Notes under the pieces: model-generated
Told to the model about the DNA's origin: nothing
Seen by the model: the letters and a program-made list of their open reading frames with translations, nothing else
Databases searched by the model: none
Made by a program: the position numbers and the translations under genes
Part shown: one piece after another, positions 6,776-9,466 of the stretch
How the letters are laid out: every line of letters begins with the position of its first letter
Numbering within the stretch: position 1 is the first letter of the stretch
Assembly: GCA_002483425.1 (NCBI GenBank)
Contig: DLHW01000060.1
Location: 15,623-25,088 of the forward strand
DNA length: 9,466 bases
Source: Methylococcaceae bacterium UBA7658
GTDB lineage: Bacteria; Pseudomonadota; Gammaproteobacteria; Methylococcales; Methylomonadaceae
Direction: 5' to 3'

Positions 6776-9202
6776 TTAAGGTCCGGAGCCGCCAATGGAC
6801 GTCCGCCCCTCCGGTTGATGATTGCTGCGTATAGGTTTTTTCCTGTTTTCCGTTTCCGAATTTGCTACTGACTTACTTGCAGCAGATAAATTGTCAGCAT
6901 CAATAATAGCATTCATTTCGATTTCTATCGGTTCAGGCGGCAGTTTGTAATCGCTCCAATCGTCCAATTCAATCGTTTTCACTTTAATGCCGGCCATCCC
7001 GGCGCGTTCGATCATATGACCGATACTGCCTATTCCGGACGCACTTTTGCCGTCGAACAGCGTGATTAAAGTAACTTCGGTGCTTTCGCCCAACTGATTA
7101 GCTAGGACGATGGCATGTTGCAGCATCCACAACCGGTTTCTGCGACCGACATCGTAATCGGGGCGGCCTTGCAACCAGCGGGGCAATTCGCTGGAATCGG
7201 TAAAACATTTAATCGCCCACGGTTGAAAGGTATTTTCATTTTTTTCTTCACTTTGTCTCCGCATTTCGTCGACATCCCGGTAGATTTTATAAAACCGGTC
7301 GACCCAATCCGAACCCGCATCGGTAACGTAACGTCCAATGTATTCAGCTCGCGGTAACGCAAGGCATAGTCTAGTCGGCAATTTCATAGCATGACAGACT
7401 TCATGAAACAATAAATCGCCGCCGTAAGCCCCGGCCGCTATCCCGAACACAACCTCGTTAAACCCGCCGGTTCCGTTATCGCATTGCCCGGTTTCCGATA
7501 GAATGGCGTTTTTCAATTTAGTTTTAATTTCTTCGATACATTTCCGGGATACCCCTTCTTTTTTCTCCGATTTAGGCGGCAACGGCAAGCGTAGCCCGGC
7601 AAAAATGAGTATTCGTTTCGGAGCGCTCGACCCCGTTTTTTTAATGTCGGAACATGACAGAACTTTCAACGCGCGCTTTACATTTTCGCCGATGGCGCCC
7701 TCGGTCTTGTAATCTTGGCCGCCGGGCCGATTGCTTTGGGAATTAAAACCTTTAATGTTGAGATCTTGATAGATTTTAAGCGCTCGGCGCATCGAATCTT
7801 CGGAATCCATCGGCGCAAAATGCCGGGCATCGGCAAAGAGTTGAGCAACATACTCCGGCTGCTTGGATACAATACACTCCACCGATGCGGACAATAAATT
7901 AAACCAAGGATCAATCGTGGTTTCCCGGCGCAAGCGGTCGCGTTCCGATTCGACAGCTAATTCAAGAGTTGCTATTAATTGCCCGATCCGTTCCCGGCGT
8001 TTTGTTTGTTCGGTTTCACTGTCGTTTGGGGAACGTTGAATACTCAACCAGACTTCGGACAGCTTATTTGACAATTCAGTTTGGATCACTAAGAGCGTCA
8101 AGGCGTTTAAGCCTGCGTAAGCATTATTAAGATCGGCTTTAAAGGATTCTTCATAAGCTTCATACGCTCTCTGCAATAAAGGTGAACTCAGTGCAGCGGC
8201 TTGCCAGCCGTCGGGCGGACCGGATTGCCATTGTTTTATCCACGCTTCTTTTAAATTTCTGCCGTTCAAAGAACGCAGTTGCGACAACCGGTTCGAAGTT
8301 AATCCGCCCAATCGAGAAACTCTAGCGAGCGCCTGTTCGGAACGGGTGGCTTCATTGCGGCGCTGGTAAATCGTCGATAAGGTGGTATTGGCTTCAATGT
8401 CGTCGGGATAACGGTTGACGATCATCTCCCAGGTCACTTTGGCGTCGTCGATAAAATTTGCTTCAAATTGCGCGCGTCCGACTTCCCTCAAACCCTCGGC
8501 CTCCCAAAGACTGTCCGCGCATTCGATGGCTAAAATACTCAGATGCTCAGGCAACCGCAGAAACCGAGCGCGCATCACTTCCTCCCGGAATTCGTCGGGC
8601 ACAGAAATAAACCGGGACCGGTCTTCGGCTTCCAGCTTCGGTAGTAATTTAAAAACCGGACTGTCCGGCTTATTCGACATCACCGTTAACCTGATGGCCT
8701 TGGTGAGATCTTTTACCGTATTTTTACAATCTTTAATCAGGTCAACTAAGTCGTATTCGAAATAGCGATCGGTCTTGAGATCAAAAGGATATTCGCTTAA
8801 GTTACTGCGGATCAAAAAGGTATATTTATCCCGGAAAGCTTGTCGTATACCCAACTCGTAAAATACGTTGGCGTTATTCATCGATAAATCGGCTATCACC
8901 AAATCGTCGGTAATTAAGCGATTAAACATATCTTCGCGAATATTACCCGCCACCACAATAGCGCCTGCGGTTTCACCGCGAATTCGCATGGGTTCCAACG
9001 CCGGCATGATTAACAAATCGTGAACTTTATCGAAATCGACGTTGACCTTCCAAGTATTGGTTTCGCCGATCTGGCTTAACTCGTACAAGTTATTGGTATC
9101 ATTGATGTTCTGGTGTTTTTTAAGCCGTTCGATCAGGGTTGAGTTATTGACAATGAGTTCTTTTTTCCCAAAAGGTCTGACAATAAATGCGTTTAAAGCC
9201 AT
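6776..9202 (-). CDS. TIR/NDT-like – TPR-like – SLOG-like multidomain protein (DUF4071/TRAFs-binding-like)
   Basis: 808 residues, no signal peptide or membrane segment, so cytoplasmic. Residues 1-150 form a Rossmannoid domain like nucleoside deoxyribosyltransferase and TIR-type folds: AFIVRPFGKK at 5-14, DFDKVHDLLIMPAL at 56-69, and ADLSMNNANVFYELG at 104-118, where E116 matches the conserved catalytic-type Glu. Residues 185-470 are mostly helical with TPR-like pairs (clearest at 236-296). Residues 528-750 look like a SLOG-type nucleotide-binding domain: KRILIFAG at 529-536, FGIAAGAYGGDLLFHE at 586-601, RLCLALPRAEY at 611-621, then W633, LPRWL at 673-677, RNRLWMLQHA at 688-697 and VTLITLFDG at 710-718. 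The tail from about 760 is polar and disordered. Bacterial relatives are annotated TRAFs-binding/DUF4071-like TPR proteins, and such TPR scaffolds have been proposed to sense NAD-derived signals in immune systems and to be related to ASK kinases. Whether this one is enzymatic or purely a sensor is unknown. No partner gene is in the window. Confidence 0.75.
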   Translation of the reverse strand: MALNAFIVRPFGKKELIVNNSTLIERLKKHQNINDTNNLYELSQIGETNTWKVNVDFDKVHDLLIMPALEPMRIRGETAGAIVVAGNIREDMFNRLITDDLVIADLSMNNANVFYELGIRQAFRDKYTFLIRSNLSEYPFDLKTDRYFEYDLVDLIKDCKNTVKDLTKAIRLTVMSNKPDSPVFKLLPKLEAEDRSRFISVPDEFREEVMRARFLRLPEHLSILAIECADSLWEAEGLREVGRAQFEANFIDDAKVTWEMIVNRYPDDIEANTTLSTIYQRRNEATRSEQALARVSRLGGLTSNRLSQLRSLNGRNLKEAWIKQWQSGPPDGWQAAALSSPLLQRAYEAYEESFKADLNNAYAGLNALTLLVIQTELSNKLSEVWLSIQRSPNDSETEQTKRRERIGQLIATLELAVESERDRLRRETTIDPWFNLLSASVECIVSKQPEYVAQLFADARHFAPMDSEDSMRRALKIYQDLNIKGFNSQSNRPGGQDYKTEGAIGENVKRALKVLSCSDIKKTGSSAPKRILIFAGLRLPLPPKSEKKEGVSRKCIEEIKTKLKNAILSETGQCDNGTGGFNEVVFGIAAGAYGGDLLFHEVCHAMKLPTRLCLALPRAEYIGRYVTDAGSDWVDRFYKIYRDVDEMRRQSEEKNENTFQPWAIKCFTDSSELPRWLQGRPDYDVGRRNRLWMLQHAIVLANQLGESTEVTLITLFDGKSASGIGSIGHMIERAGMAGIKVKTIELDDWSDYKLPPEPIEIEMNAIIDADNLSAASKSVANSETENRKKPIRSNHQPEGRTSIGGSGP

Positions 9203-9210
9203 CTGCCGTA

Positions 9211-9216
9211 CTCCTT
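9211..9216 (-). promoter_or_regulatory. Strong Shine-Dalgarno of the 808-residue gene
   Basis: AAGGAG on the minus strand (9216-9211) lies 8 nt upstream of the ATG at 9202-9200. It fixes the start, which also fits the first beta strand AFIVRPFG following directly. It is among the best SD matches in the window, suggesting efficient translation when transcribed. Confidence 0.8.
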
Positions 9217-9237
9217 AATCGAAAAGTTGGATTATTT

Positions 9238-9262
9238 GTTAGCAATTAATGATTGCTGCAAC
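9238..9262. repeat. Short inverted repeat upstream of the 808-residue gene
   Basis: AGCAAT (9241-9246) and ATTGCT (9252-9257) flank a 5-nt spacer. An outer GTT (9238-9240) and AAC (9260-9262) could extend the pairing past a 2-nt bulge. It lies 36-60 bp before the minus-strand start, a plausible place for an operator or leader hairpin. No convincing -35/-10 pair was found around it, and short palindromes are common in AT-rich DNA. Confidence 0.25.
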
Positions 9263-9339
9263 AGTTCTAGACCTTATCTTTAATTTCTAAACCAAGTGCT
9301 ACACATTCGGATTATGTTCTTATATCAAGGAGATTTACA

Positions 9340-9387
9340 GTGAATTATTTCACAACCGATATCAAATCGGTTTTTATAACACAGTGA
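9340..9387 (+). CDS. Possible 15-codon leader ORF with strong SD
   Basis: GTG start with a perfect AAGGAG (9327-9332) 7 nt upstream, encoding MNYFTTDIKSVFITQ and ending at TGA 9385-9387. A terminator-like hairpin (9354-9372) lies within the coding stretch, and the stop codon overlaps the SD of the next small ORF. The arrangement resembles a leader peptide or translationally coupled micro-ORF. The peptide has no strong run of one amino acid that would name an attenuation signal, and it matches no family I know. Coding status is unproven. Confidence 0.3.
   Translation: MNYFTTDIKSVFITQ
9354..9375 (+). terminator. Hairpin with T-tract inside the first micro-ORF (attenuator-like)
   Basis: AACCGAT (9354-9360) and ATCGGTT (9366-9372) pair perfectly around a 5-nt ATCAA loop and run straight into TTT (TTTTT at 9371-9375). 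This is a short but well-formed intrinsic terminator shape for plus-strand transcription. Its place after an SD and start codon suggests attenuation of whatever lies beyond the window, but a stem of 7 bp is modest and it may only be a weak pause. Confidence 0.4.
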
Positions 9388-9398
9388 GGTGGTTGTTT

Positions 9399-9434
9399 AT
9401 GTTTAAAAGCCCTCTTAATCAATGCGGGGATTAG
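9399..9434 (+). CDS. Possible 11-codon micro-ORF coupled to the first
   Basis: ATG preceded at 6 nt by GAGGTGG (9386-9392), which overlaps the stop codon of the upstream micro-ORF. It encodes MFKSPLNQCGD and stops at TAG 9432-9434. With one Cys and no recognisable core or leader motif, it resembles neither methanobactin precursors nor PqqA. It is included because of the well-placed SD and the tandem layout; chance remains a fair explanation. Confidence 0.25.
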   Translation: MFKSPLNQCGD

Positions 9435-9459
9435 ACTTTCCGGTAGGCTCTAGACTATC

Positions 9460-9466
9460 AGGAGAG
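9460..9466 (+). promoter_or_regulatory. Shine-Dalgarno at the window edge for a gene beyond it
   Basis: AGGAGAG occupies the last seven bases and is a good ribosome binding site for a plus-strand gene starting just outside the window. That gene would be divergent from the 808-residue gene and would lie downstream of the two micro-ORFs and the hairpin. Confidence 0.35.

Noticed and set aside
7391..7405. Calling the 808-residue protein a zinc metalloprotease from HEVCH
   Set aside because: No third metal ligand or zincin context is evident, and the surrounding glycine-rich loop and LALPRAEY fit a Rossmannoid nucleotide-binding domain better.
9340..9434. Methanobactin or PqqA precursor peptide
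   Set aside because: The methanotroph context made this worth testing, but neither small peptide has the Cys-containing MbnA core pattern or the Glu/Tyr pair of PqqA.
1..9466. CRISPR array, tRNA, rRNA or tandem repeat array
   Set aside because: Reading both strands showed no regularly spaced repeats and no recognisable tRNA or rRNA sequence.

Overview
The window looks like chromosomal DNA of a gammaproteobacterial (type I) methanotroph of the Methylococcaceae kind. The main reason is a fused 3-hexulose-6-phosphate synthase / 6-phospho-3-hexuloisomerase gene, the formaldehyde-fixing step of the ribulose monophosphate (RuMP) cycle. The moderate GC content and Gram-negative-type genes around it (NnrS, CysM, an MHS-family MFS carrier) agree. 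The assignment is from recalled family features, not from a database search.

Layout, left to right. Positions 1-88 hold the end of a neighbouring region, possibly the last codons of a plus-strand gene. A minus-strand block follows: nnrS (89-1264, nitric-oxide-related membrane protein) and, upstream of it, the hps-phi fusion (1523-2698). A strong hairpin just after the hps-phi stop suggests the two are transcribed separately. hps-phi is divergent from cysM (2911-3801, cysteine synthase B) across a 212-bp promoter region. Positions 3802-4613 contain no intact gene. About 700 bp of this gap is a decayed IS1-family element whose transposase can still be read as fragments in different frames. An MHS-family MFS transporter (4614-5885) starts just after the relic, and then comes a secreted DUF4124/retropepsin-like aspartic protease (6049-6687). 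A large minus-strand gene (6776-9202) converges on the protease gene. It encodes an 808-residue protein with an N-terminal TIR/nucleoside-deoxyribosyltransferase-like domain, a helical TPR-like middle and a C-terminal SLOG-like Rossmannoid domain.

The last 264 bp form the divergent upstream region of the 808-residue gene. They contain two tiny plus-strand ORFs, each with a good Shine-Dalgarno sequence, a terminator-like hairpin inside the first, and a further SD at the very end of the window that probably serves a gene beyond it.

The genes do not form one pathway: C1 assimilation, NO handling, cysteine synthesis, solute transport and envelope proteolysis sit side by side. The most interesting item is the 808-residue protein, which resembles proteins proposed to sense NAD-derived or nucleotide signals in bacterial conflict systems. 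It has no recognisable effector partner inside the window. The leader-like micro-ORFs and the IS1 relic are the next most interesting.
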